A stretch of DNA of 64,000 nucleotides, from contig NZ_CP157005.1 in assembly GCF_039904985.1 (NCBI RefSeq), positions 4,731,501-4,795,500 on the forward strand, written 5' to 3'. A program made the position numbers and the translations under genes. This document shows, in pieces, positions 54,881 to 63,555 of the stretch. The notes beneath the pieces were generated by a model. It searched no databases and was not told the origin of the DNA. It saw nothing but the letters and a program-made list of their open reading frames with translations. Source of the DNA: Methylomonas sp. AM2-LC (GTDB taxonomy: Bacteria; Pseudomonadota; Gammaproteobacteria; Methylococcales; Methylomonadaceae). Position 1 is the stretch's first letter; each line of letters starts with the position of its first letter.

Positions 54881-55573
54881 TTAGAGGACTGTTCTGATTT
54901 TGTCGGCTACTGCCAAAACTCTTCGTCCGTAAACGACAGCAGTCTGGATATTTTGCCAATTATGGTATCGACCAATGCCTAAAACTAAATTATTGGGTGA
55001 CGATTGGATCGCCTCGGCTAATAGTCCCGCGCCGATTTGAAGATTGATAGCAGGGTTAAGCAAATGTTCGGGTTTTGCGACCCGGTGACCATGCCAGTGG
55101 AGATTGATTTGCATCAGTCCAATATCAATGTGCCGATTACCTTGGGCAATGGATTTATTTAAGAGGGTGTGAGCTTCCTGCTGGGATACAGGAATGATGG
55201 ACTGACCTGCTTTATTGAGCGCCCAGGGCCACGGTGTTACATGATTGGGATCGCTGTTTTTGGCTGATTCTATAAGGGCAACTGCATATAAAGTATAAGG
55301 GTCGATATGATTCTGTTTAGCTACATGTCCCCAAAGTGTATTTTCAAGTTTTTGGGGGAAAGTTGCTGCTTGTTTGTGGATGTTGGCGGCTGAGGTGATT
55401 AGTTCACCAACTTTATCAACTGCCAAGGATGTTTGACAGAAAAGAAGTGGATATAAAATCATTGTAACTGTGGTTGCTTTTTTGATTTTAGCTGTAGCTG
55501 TTACGCTGATTTCCGTTTCAAAAAAACAATCTGTAGAGAAGCTAACACGGGTTTTAAAGTCGGTAATTTTCAT
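54881..55573 (-). CDS. SLT-type lytic transglycosylase
   Basis: The frame has 230 residues from ATG 55573; the signal peptide seems to start at ATG 55462 (MILYPLLFCQTSLAVDK), so a shorter form is likely. The SLT domain has the catalytic Glu in TLYAVALIESAK, then IDIGLMQINLHWHGHRV and GIGRYHNW. It opens peptidoglycan for the transfer machine. It is 14 nt upstream of flhD in the same operon. Confidence 0.88.
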   Translation of the reverse strand: MKITDFKTRVSFSTDCFFETEISVTATAKIKKATTVTMILYPLLFCQTSLAVDKVGELITSAANIHKQAATFPQKLENTLWGHVAKQNHIDPYTLYAVALIESAKNSDPNHVTPWPWALNKAGQSIIPVSQQEAHTLLNKSIAQGNRHIDIGLMQINLHWHGHRVAKPEHLLNPAINLQIGAGLLAEAIQSSPNNLVLGIGRYHNWQNIQTAVVYGRRVLAVADKIRTVL

Positions 55574-55870
55574 GGCAGACTGGCCTCATTTTCAATGATG
55601 CTAGTTTACCGAAAGTTCAAAAAAGCTATATCTGGGATAAACGACCGGTTTGGGAATAATTAATGCCAATATGACTGGAAAGCTATATTTTTTAGTTTTG
55701 CAATACCCGCTATTCCGTAGACACCGTCCTAGGATATCGAATGATAAAATATAAATTACACAGATAAAGAATCAGTCCATCAAATATTTTTTAATCGAAC
55801 TATTGAAGATTATCTTTGGCGGTGTTGGCAAAAAACATTTCAATCATCTTAATGGACAGAGCATAAAACA

Positions 55871-57106
55871 ATGTCTGAAAATCAGTTCTGGATAAAAGTT
55901 ATGGAAGCAAAATTCTCTTCATTTTCGAGTTTAATTGAGCCAATTCAACCGGATGAGTTTTTCTCTGATTATTGGGAGAAAAAGCCTCTACATGTCAAAC
56001 GCTCAGATAAGCAGTACTATAAAGACTTAATAACGCTAGGCAATGTACAGTCTGCCTTATCGTTTGGCGGGCTTCGTTATCCCTCCATACAATTATCAAA
56101 AAGCGGTGCATTTCTGCATCCCGATGTTTTCTGTAGTGATATTCGTTCAGGCGAGATTGTCTTTAGCGGCGTACCGGATCTAGACAAACTTCAAGCCGAA
56201 TATAAATCCGGAGCAACACTTTCGCTGCCGGGTTTCAATAGAGCCTGGAAGCCACTAATGACTTTGGCGGCAGCTGTTGAGGAATATTTGAGTCATGCGG
56301 TGCATACCAATATTTATATTACACCTGGAAATGCGTCGGGATTTACACCTCACTACGATGCGCATGAAGTTTTTATTCTGCAAATTTCCGGCACTAAACA
56401 CTGGAAGATTTTTGATCCACCGCTGAATTTACCGCATCACAGTCAGGCATTTAAACCTCATATGCTGACACCCTCGTTGCCTCTAATGGAGCTTGATTTG
56501 GAACCAGGTGATCTATTGTACTTGCCAAGAGGTTTTGTACATGCCGCAAATTCCCTTGAAAATGCATCCATGCATGTCACTCTTGGAGTCACGGTCTTTA
56601 CCTATGTTGAGCTTATGACATCATGGCTGCACTCAAGTAAGAATGAATTGGCAATACGAAAAGCTTTACCCCCTGGCTTTGCAAACCATCCTGAATTGCA
56701 AGCCAGTATCAAGTCAGAGTTTTCCAGGCTCGTAGAAGAGTTCAAGCAGAAATTAGATTCAAAACAGGTAGTCGATGGCTTTATTCAGCGCGTCAGGGAG
56801 GGTTATCCTGGTCGAAGTGAATGTCGACAAGAGATTGAATTGAATGTTTCGGTGATAAACCCTAACACTAAATTAAAAATATTGACTCCAGACCAGTATA
56901 CGATTTCGGAAGACGGTGAAAATATCGTTTTAGAATTTGGCGAAAAGACGATGATCATGTCTAAGCGAGCACGTCCTTTACTGGATGAAATGAGTAAGCG
57001 AACGCTATTTCAACCCACAGAATTATTTACCGATTTAAAGGAGGATACAAAACTTACCCTGATACGACATTTGTACCAGGAAGGTTTTCTGTTGTTGTGT
57101 CCATGA
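55871..57106 (+). CDS. JmjC/cupin-4 oxygenase (RoxA/YcfD-like)
   Basis: The protein has 411 residues. IQPDEFFSDYWEKKPLHVKR is the typical family start. The metal-binding HxD is in FTPHYDAHEVFILQISGTKHW near residue 160, and the distal His in LYLPRGFVHAANS near 222. A C-terminal helical and winged part follows. Family members hydroxylate ribosomal proteins (for example L16 by YcfD) with Fe(II) and 2-oxoglutarate. The substrate here is unknown. No tra gene follows, so this starts the cargo segment. Confidence 0.88.
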   Translation: MSENQFWIKVMEAKFSSFSSLIEPIQPDEFFSDYWEKKPLHVKRSDKQYYKDLITLGNVQSALSFGGLRYPSIQLSKSGAFLHPDVFCSDIRSGEIVFSGVPDLDKLQAEYKSGATLSLPGFNRAWKPLMTLAAAVEEYLSHAVHTNIYITPGNASGFTPHYDAHEVFILQISGTKHWKIFDPPLNLPHHSQAFKPHMLTPSLPLMELDLEPGDLLYLPRGFVHAANSLENASMHVTLGVTVFTYVELMTSWLHSSKNELAIRKALPPGFANHPELQASIKSEFSRLVEEFKQKLDSKQVVDGFIQRVREGYPGRSECRQEIELNVSVINPNTKLKILTPDQYTISEDGENIVLEFGEKTMIMSKRARPLLDEMSKRTLFQPTELFTDLKEDTKLTLIRHLYQEGFLLLCP

Positions 57107-57201
57107 ACTAACCTCGTCCGTTTGCTGACAGAAAGCGAAAAAAGCAGTCGAGATCTGTATAAATTCAGGGTAAGTGTTTCTCTTGTTTCATGAAATTGAA
57201 T

Positions 57202-57474
57202 TTAATTGTGATCGCCTTGAAATAAGTCTTGTGCGTTACCGGTTGATTGTTGAAAATTATCTTGCTCAAACCGTGATTTTTTGGGAGATGGATTTTCAGT
57301 AGCCTTTGGCTGGCTTTCTGAATTCACACCGGATTGAATTGCTTGATCCTGTTTCTGAGCGGCCTGTTCGACCGTTGTAGTTGGATTAGTCAGCGTAGAA
57401 TCAACTGCATCGGCTGCATGAACTAAGCTGCAAGCCAGTAAAAGGATGCTGAGTAAAATGTTTTTTTGTGTCAT
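57202..57474 (-). CDS. Small secreted Gln-rich protein
   Basis: The product has 90 residues with a signal peptide (NILLSILLLACSLVHAAD). The rest is Gln, Ser, Asn and Lys-rich with no domain seen. The ATG follows GGAGACA on its strand. Its function is unknown. It lies between the oxygenase and the HupE cluster, on the opposite strand. Confidence 0.6.
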   Translation of the reverse strand: MTQKNILLSILLLACSLVHAADAVDSTLTNPTTTVEQAAQKQDQAIQSGVNSESQPKATENPSPKKSRFEQDNFQQSTGNAQDLFQGDHN

Positions 57475-57659
57475 GAAATGTCTCCTTTTTGTTTTGTAAT
57501 GTATTCTGACAAGAGCAATTCTGTTGAGACCAAAAATAAGTTTACCACGGCATCTTTCGGCATGTTGAATACAATTTTATTAAACGAAGTGAAAGCCTAT
57601 AGTCGTTTTGACTCCAGATAGACAGTATGAAATGTGCAATCAACAACTAGAATAACATA

Positions 57660-58223
57660 ATGAAATCTAAGGAGATAATTCTCAGTTCCTGGTGGGCTGC
57701 ACTGTTAATGCCTATTTCAGTTCAAGCGCATCCATTCCGATTATCCGGAGACACAATTGGTTTTTTCAGTGGTTTAGTGGATCCATTCGCCAGTACCGAT
57801 CATATCTTGGCAATGTTGGCGTTCGGTGTTTGGGTTTACCGGGTGGGTAGACCACTTGTTTATCTTCTGCCCATCGTTTTTGTCGGATTAATGCTGATGG
57901 GTGGTATTTTCACCCTTATCCCCATCGAAATTGCTTACGCTGACAAAGCGCTCTATCTATCAGTGGTCCTGTTAGGTTTAATGCTGGTTTCAGACTATAA
58001 GGTGCCTTTGCCCATAGCCACTCTTATCGCTGGTGTTTTTGCTTTTTTCCATGGCTATGTACATGCTTTTGATATGTTGTTAGGTATCGAAACGATTATG
58101 TACACAACAGGATTTGCAATCGGCGCATTACTTTTAATTACAACAGGTTTGGTCATAAGGTTGTTGCTTGTAAGAGTTTCCAATAATGATCTCAATCGAT
58201 TTTTAGGTGGTGGCGATAAATGA
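57660..58223 (+). CDS. Divergent HupE/UreJ membrane protein
   Basis: The protein has 187 residues, the HupE length, with a signal-like start ending near VQAHPF and six membrane helices. The usual HPxxGxDH motif reads DPFASTDHILAML, so the first His is Asp. The second motif FHGxxHGxE reads FHGYVHAFDM. HupE/UreJ proteins are thought to import nickel or cobalt. The motif changes suggest a different metal or reduced function. Confidence 0.8.
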   Translation: MKSKEIILSSWWAALLMPISVQAHPFRLSGDTIGFFSGLVDPFASTDHILAMLAFGVWVYRVGRPLVYLLPIVFVGLMLMGGIFTLIPIEIAYADKALYLSVVLLGLMLVSDYKVPLPIATLIAGVFAFFHGYVHAFDMLLGIETIMYTTGFAIGALLLITTGLVIRLLLVRVSNNDLNRFLGGGDK

Positions 58224-58395
58224 AGGGGATATTTTTTGCAATAGAACTATTGCGATTGTAAGTGGTGCTTTGACTAAGATATTGATAAGTTTAAATAAAC
58301 TAAACAATCTAAAGTTTTTGTTTCCCGGTTATTATTCCATTTTTGAAAACTTTGTTATGATCTAGTTCAAATAATCCTAAATTGCCAGCCGTAAA

Positions 58396-59838
58396 ATGAG
58401 CTATTTTTCAAGAAAACAATCTGACTCCAGATTCAGTCTTATCAGGCTGGTGTTTTCTTTTGGCTTGCCCTTACTGCTTTTGCTTGCCTTTCTGGGTAGA
58501 CAATTCTTAGATTTCAATGACATCGGTTTAAGTAACGGTTTCTCGCATCCTTTAACCGGTTGGGATCATTTAGTGACCATGCTCGCCGTCGGTATCTGGG
58601 CTGCGCAATTACGCGGTAAGGCCATTTGGATGCTACCCCTGGCTTTTGTCGGCGTAATGAGTTTAGGTGGACTTGCAGGCGCATCGGGTCTGGAAATTCC
58701 AAATGTTGATGGCATTATCCTTATATCTTGTGCCGTTTTCAGTGTTTTGATAACCCGAAAAATTCGTTTCAGCAACAAAATCAATGTTCTGATTGTGGCA
58801 TTTTTTGCCTTTTTCCATGGTTTTGCCCACGGCCAGGAAATTTCCACTTCCGCCAGTCTGATTTCGTATACCGTGGGCTTTATGTTGGCCACGCTGCTCT
58901 TACACGGGGCCGGTATTTTGGTTGCAAAACTGGTCGTACTCGCTATTACTTGTTTATTGACCGTTCTTTTTTCCAGCTCTGCACTTGCTAAGACTGCCGA
59001 ATCTGTAATCGATATCAAAGACAATAATTTTGTAGTCAATCAATTTCAAGATACCGTTAACCTAGGTTACGTTTGGTTGACACCCCAGCAACGAAGTTAT
59101 GAAGTGGAGAGTCTTGCCTTCTATGGGAATCGAGGGATATCCATAGATTTTGCTAAGCAAGATGCCGGTGGCGGTGCGCTATTATCAGGAACCGGTAAGC
59201 TTTCCTTACAAGCATCGGGTAGAGTGAACCGGCAAAATATCAGCCACCTTGGCAAACAAAGCGCGGGTGCTGATTATCATGTTGTTACGGTTAAAGAAAG
59301 CTTACTAAATGTGTGTGAAAATTCGATCAATAAGCTTTTTTACCCAAGATACTCTTCAGATTGCAGTAACTTAGATTTCAAAAATTATTTTCCAAAGATA
59401 AACCATACACCTGGCCGGCACTTTTTGAGCAACGGCGTTGGCCTCACTTCGCCGCCCGAATCGCATTCCTTCTTCGCAGTTCCCCGCCAGTTCCAAAACA
59501 CCCATTTATCTCTAATTGAAGCCTCCAGTCTTCAATTAAGTTTTGCCAGATTTCCTATCGGCAATTCAGTTATCAAATCGCTCGGCCCCCACAACCGTCA
59601 TGACCTAAGCCTTGCTATAAGCATTATAGGGTATCAATTTGTTCCGAGCTTGCGTGACGAAGATGAATTCAACTCATTTGCGCCACTGTTCACTTATTGC
59701 AATTCTCCAAGTTTTTTTGCTACAGGCAATATCAACAACCTTCATTGCCTGTCTGTCATTCCAATAATCCCACTGTTTTCAGAAGGTACCAGTGTGCATC
59801 ACAATTTTTTCAGTCGAATCACAAAAGCAATTACTTAG
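58396..59838 (+). CDS. HupE/UreJ domain fused to an unknown C-terminal domain
   Basis: The protein has 480 residues. Residues 1-205 are a HupE/UreJ protein with intact motifs: SHPLTGWDHLVTML and FFHGFAHGQE, and six helices. The remaining 275 residues begin KTAESVIDIKDNNF and have no family I recognise. They contain many Ser and His residues (PPESHSFFAVPRQF, SVHHNFFSRI). The frame is open without a break, but the C-terminal half could come from a fusion or frame change. It stands 173 bp after the first HupE gene. Confidence 0.75.
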   Translation: MSYFSRKQSDSRFSLIRLVFSFGLPLLLLLAFLGRQFLDFNDIGLSNGFSHPLTGWDHLVTMLAVGIWAAQLRGKAIWMLPLAFVGVMSLGGLAGASGLEIPNVDGIILISCAVFSVLITRKIRFSNKINVLIVAFFAFFHGFAHGQEISTSASLISYTVGFMLATLLLHGAGILVAKLVVLAITCLLTVLFSSSALAKTAESVIDIKDNNFVVNQFQDTVNLGYVWLTPQQRSYEVESLAFYGNRGISIDFAKQDAGGGALLSGTGKLSLQASGRVNRQNISHLGKQSAGADYHVVTVKESLLNVCENSINKLFYPRYSSDCSNLDFKNYFPKINHTPGRHFLSNGVGLTSPPESHSFFAVPRQFQNTHLSLIEASSLQLSFARFPIGNSVIKSLGPHNRHDLSLAISIIGYQFVPSLRDEDEFNSFAPLFTYCNSPSFFATGNINNLHCLSVIPIIPLFSEGTSVHHNFFSRITKAIT

Positions 59839-59881
59839 ATCATTTAATTAAAATAATAACTTAGCGCATTAGGAGCAGGCA

Positions 59882-62380
59882 GTGAGCACTTACGAAAACA
59901 TTTTTAAAAAGAAACAACTGATTATCGGATTGGGAATTATTTTAGGGATAAGCTCTGTCGAGTTACAAGCCGGGCCTACTACTGATCAAGTTGAGCAGTC
60001 GGCAACATCCGATCAGGTTAAATTGAGCAAAAAAGCTAAGAAGAAAAAGTCAGCTAAAAATGCCAAGCAGACGCAACAGGCAACTACGCCCGGTCAAACT
60101 CCTCAGGAACTTCAGGCCGAACAGCCTAAGATGGCTCCTGTCCAAACTACACCTAAAAAGACCGCTAAGCAGGCTGATCAAAGCAACCAAGAACCACAAG
60201 CGGTTAAAACCTTTAAGGTTGAAGAGTTGGGAGAAATTAGTGTTACAGCAGGCCGGTCAAGAGATCTGCTTGGTTTAACCGGTTCTGCTTCACAGGGTGT
60301 GATCAGTCAAGAGCAGATCGAATTCCGTTCATCCTCTCGTCCAGGTGAATTGGTGGAATTGATCCCCGGCATGATCGCTACTCAGCATAGCGGCTCCGGC
60401 AAAGCTAACCAATATTTTTTACGCGGCTATAACCTTGATCACGGCACTGACTTTACCACCGTAGTGGATGGCATCCCGATGAACATGCCTACCCATGCTC
60501 ATGGTCAGGGTTATATGGACCTCAATAGCTTGATTCCAGAATTGGTGGACAAAATTGAATACGGCAAAGGCCCGTATTATGCCGAGATCGGTGACTTTTC
60601 TGCTGCCGGTTTTAATAAAATGACCACCATAAAGACTTTGCCGCAAGGGTTTTTGAAGTTTACCGGCGGTGAATTCGATTTTTACAGGACTGTAGCAGCT
60701 AATTCCAGCAAAGTTGGGGATGATGGTAATTTACTCTACGCCGCTGAATTCCAGACTTATAACGGCGCCTGGGCTGTACCAGAAAATGGGCACAAATACA
60801 ACGGGGTTCTGCGTTATACACAGGATCACGACAATTGGGGCGTATCTGTCAACGCCAAAGCTTATAGTAATGCCTGGACTGCCACCAATCAGATTGCCCA
60901 AATGGCCATCGATAGCGGCCAGCTAGGACTCTATGGTTCATTGAGCCCTTCGGACGGAGGGAATACCAATCGTTATAGTTTTTCGACCAATCTTTGGAAT
61001 AAGGGTAGTGATTGGAAGAACGATGCCAACGTCTATGCGGTTTATTACGACTTAAATCTGTATTCGAATTTTAGCGGTTACACGAACGGACCTTGGGGCG
61101 ACCAGCTGAACCAGCGTGACCATCGGGTGCAAGTAGGGGGTAATGAAGAATTTACCCATTACGACCATCTGTTTGGCCTGGATATGGATAACACCTTAGG
61201 CATGAGTTTCCGGCACGACGAAATCAATGGATTAGGACTGTACAACACGGTAAACCGGCAGGTACTGAATACGGTTAGTCTTGACAATGTATCTGAAAGC
61301 ACCGGCGGCATGTTTATCAAAAACCAGATACACTGGACCGAAAAATTCCGTACTATTCAAGCCTTGCGAGCTGATTTTATTACGATGCAAGTAGACGCGC
61401 TGGCTAACTCGTTTACCAATGGTAATTCTGCAATAGCACAAATGGATGCAAGTGCAACCACGGCGTATTCCTCCCAAGTATTGGCAGGACAGCTCCAAGC
61501 CGCTAATCCCTCACAGTCTGCAGCTATCAATGCAGCAAATTCTGGTTATCGTTCCAAAGAGATGATCAGTCCAAAGTTTAGCGCTATCCTAGGTCCTTGG
61601 TACAACACAGAATATTTCTTAAACGCCGGTTCCGGTTATCATTCAAATGATGCCCGTGGCACCACCTTGCAATTGGATCCTAATACGGGTAGTCAACTTG
61701 GCAGTACAGGGATGATTACGCCGATGGCCTGGGCGCGTGGCGGCGAGGTTGGTGCCCGCTCCAATTTTATCCCCGGCTTAAATACTACATTAGCATTATG
61801 GTATCTGCAATCCAGTCAGGAGTTGGTGTTCGCTGGGGATAGTGGTACGACAAATGTTAATGGTATGTCTGATCGCTATGGACTGGAATTCACAAACTAT
61901 TATAAACCAACGGACTGGCTGACCCTGGATTTCGATTATGCCAGAAGCTACGGACATTTCACGAACATGCCGCAAACTAATAGCAGCGGCGGGTGCGATA
62001 CCGCGAATCCGAATACCCCTTGTACCGGTAACTACATCCCAAATCTGGTGGGAACAGTCATTGCCGCCGGAATCCAGGTAGTTGCGCCTAATGGTATGTA
62101 CGGATCCTTGCGCTTGAGGCATTTTGGAGATTCGCCCTTGGATTCCAATGGCGCTTTCTGGGCGCCGAATGTGGATATTCTCAATTTAGGTCTTGGTTAC
62201 AAGCAAAAGAATTTTAAACTGGACTTTAATGTCTTCAATTTGCTTGGAGAAACGACCAGCGATATTGCCTATGCCTATCAATATTCTTCGCATCCTAATG
62301 ATCAGGTGGGTAGCTATGGCATAGTCAGACACCCGGTCGAGCCGCGTATGGCTAGAGCCGGCTTTACAATCTATTTCTAA
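59882..62380 (+). CDS. TonB-dependent receptor for probable metal complex
   Basis: It starts at GTG after AGGAG and has 832 residues. The signal peptide ends near ELQAG. A Lys/Gln-rich low-complexity linker (residues 45-110) precedes the plug domain, which has RSRDLLGLTGSASQG and a His motif PTHAHGQGYMDLNSLIPE. The barrel ends in TIYF. The PTHAHGQGY motif is shared by receptors found next to HupE-like genes, so a Ni, Co or similar complex is likely. It has no STN domain, unlike the receptor at 27 kb. Confidence 0.88.
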   Translation: MSTYENIFKKKQLIIGLGIILGISSVELQAGPTTDQVEQSATSDQVKLSKKAKKKKSAKNAKQTQQATTPGQTPQELQAEQPKMAPVQTTPKKTAKQADQSNQEPQAVKTFKVEELGEISVTAGRSRDLLGLTGSASQGVISQEQIEFRSSSRPGELVELIPGMIATQHSGSGKANQYFLRGYNLDHGTDFTTVVDGIPMNMPTHAHGQGYMDLNSLIPELVDKIEYGKGPYYAEIGDFSAAGFNKMTTIKTLPQGFLKFTGGEFDFYRTVAANSSKVGDDGNLLYAAEFQTYNGAWAVPENGHKYNGVLRYTQDHDNWGVSVNAKAYSNAWTATNQIAQMAIDSGQLGLYGSLSPSDGGNTNRYSFSTNLWNKGSDWKNDANVYAVYYDLNLYSNFSGYTNGPWGDQLNQRDHRVQVGGNEEFTHYDHLFGLDMDNTLGMSFRHDEINGLGLYNTVNRQVLNTVSLDNVSESTGGMFIKNQIHWTEKFRTIQALRADFITMQVDALANSFTNGNSAIAQMDASATTAYSSQVLAGQLQAANPSQSAAINAANSGYRSKEMISPKFSAILGPWYNTEYFLNAGSGYHSNDARGTTLQLDPNTGSQLGSTGMITPMAWARGGEVGARSNFIPGLNTTLALWYLQSSQELVFAGDSGTTNVNGMSDRYGLEFTNYYKPTDWLTLDFDYARSYGHFTNMPQTNSSGGCDTANPNTPCTGNYIPNLVGTVIAAGIQVVAPNGMYGSLRLRHFGDSPLDSNGAFWAPNVDILNLGLGYKQKNFKLDFNVFNLLGETTSDIAYAYQYSSHPNDQVGSYGIVRHPVEPRMARAGFTIYF

Positions 62381-62389
62381 ACAAAGCAG

Positions 62390-63496
62390 ATGAATATACA
62401 ACTAGCTAAATGGCCGATTGCGTTCTTGTTTATGCTGCAATCGGCCTGGGTTTATGCCCATCCACCCGGCCTAAGTTCCATGGACTTGTCTATCAAAGCC
62501 AATAGCCTTGATGTCAAGGTAACTTTTGCGCTGCAAGACATTGAAGCTTTCGCCCCGATGGACAGCGATCTGGATGCCGAAGTCACCGATGCCGAACGCG
62601 AAGCCGCTAAACCCAGCATCGCCAAGTTGCTGGCCGAGCAGTTGCGCGTCACTATTGACGGCAAGGATTATTCGCCGTCAGAACCCGGACAAGTGGCCTA
62701 TGACGACCAGAATAACGCGCACGTCGAATTTCTTTATCAAGACGCACCGAAACAAAGCTTGCTGTTGCGATCGAGGTTTTTGGCGAAATTGCCTGATGGG
62801 CACCAGCAATACTTGACCGTCCGGGATGTTAACGGCAAAACCCTGAATGAAAAAATGCTGGGCAAGAATGACGATCAGTTTAGCCTGGAGCTTGAAGGTA
62901 AGGTCAACAGCGAGCAAGCAACAGAGCATTCTTGGTTTACAACTTTTGCTGACTTTTTCAAACTGGGCGTAGAACATATCCTCACGGGTTACGATCACTT
63001 ATTGTTTCTTTTTGCACTATTGGCCGTTACCCATAGTTTCTGGCCTGCCCTAAAAATCATTACCTTTTTCACCATCGCCCATTCCATCACACTGGCTTGC
63101 GCCGGCCTCAACATTATTGATCTGCCCAGCAGCTTTGTGGAGCCGTTGATTGCGCTCACCATTATTTATGTCGCCGTGGAAAACGTTATACGTGGCGACC
63201 ATCCCAAAGGACGGCAGTGGTTGACTTTCGGTTTTGGCCTGATACACGGATTCGGATTTGCCAGTGTGTTGCGTGAGATGGGGATTTCCTCCGGCGAAAC
63301 CGGGATTCTGATGCCTTTACTGTCCTTCAATTTAGGAATAGAAACCGGACAAATCACCGTGGCAGCAATTGTGCTGCCTATAATCTGGTGGATTAACAAC
63401 AATGTAATGATAGCCGGGAAATTGCTAAAGGGGTGTTCATTATCGGTTTGTCTGATGGGGACTTACTGGCTATTGGAAAGAACGGTCCTTTCATAG
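62390..63496 (+). CDS. HupE/UreJ-type protein with N-terminal periplasmic domain
   Basis: The protein has 368 residues. A signal peptide (to about VYAHPPG) is followed by a 150-residue soluble domain with an acidic stretch SDLDAEVTDAEREAA. The C-terminal membrane half has GVEHILTGYDHLLFLFALL, FFTIAHSITLACA, VEPLIALTIIYVAVENV and GLIHGFGFASVL, the pattern of HupE/UreJ_2 proteins. Histidines and acidic residues in these helices probably bind a metal. It follows the receptor gene by 9 nt, so the two form one operon. Confidence 0.88.
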   Translation: MNIQLAKWPIAFLFMLQSAWVYAHPPGLSSMDLSIKANSLDVKVTFALQDIEAFAPMDSDLDAEVTDAEREAAKPSIAKLLAEQLRVTIDGKDYSPSEPGQVAYDDQNNAHVEFLYQDAPKQSLLLRSRFLAKLPDGHQQYLTVRDVNGKTLNEKMLGKNDDQFSLELEGKVNSEQATEHSWFTTFADFFKLGVEHILTGYDHLLFLFALLAVTHSFWPALKIITFFTIAHSITLACAGLNIIDLPSSFVEPLIALTIIYVAVENVIRGDHPKGRQWLTFGFGLIHGFGFASVLREMGISSGETGILMPLLSFNLGIETGQITVAAIVLPIIWWINNNVMIAGKLLKGCSLSVCLMGTYWLLERTVLS

Positions 63497-63555
63497 CTAA
63501 GCAGACCGTGTTTAAGGAATGGAATTAAGAGTAAAACAATAATAACAAGGAATAC

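Noticed and set aside
58224..58395. A cobalamin or nickel riboswitch before the second HupE gene
   Set aside because: No recognisable riboswitch core was seen; the gap is AT-rich without long stems.
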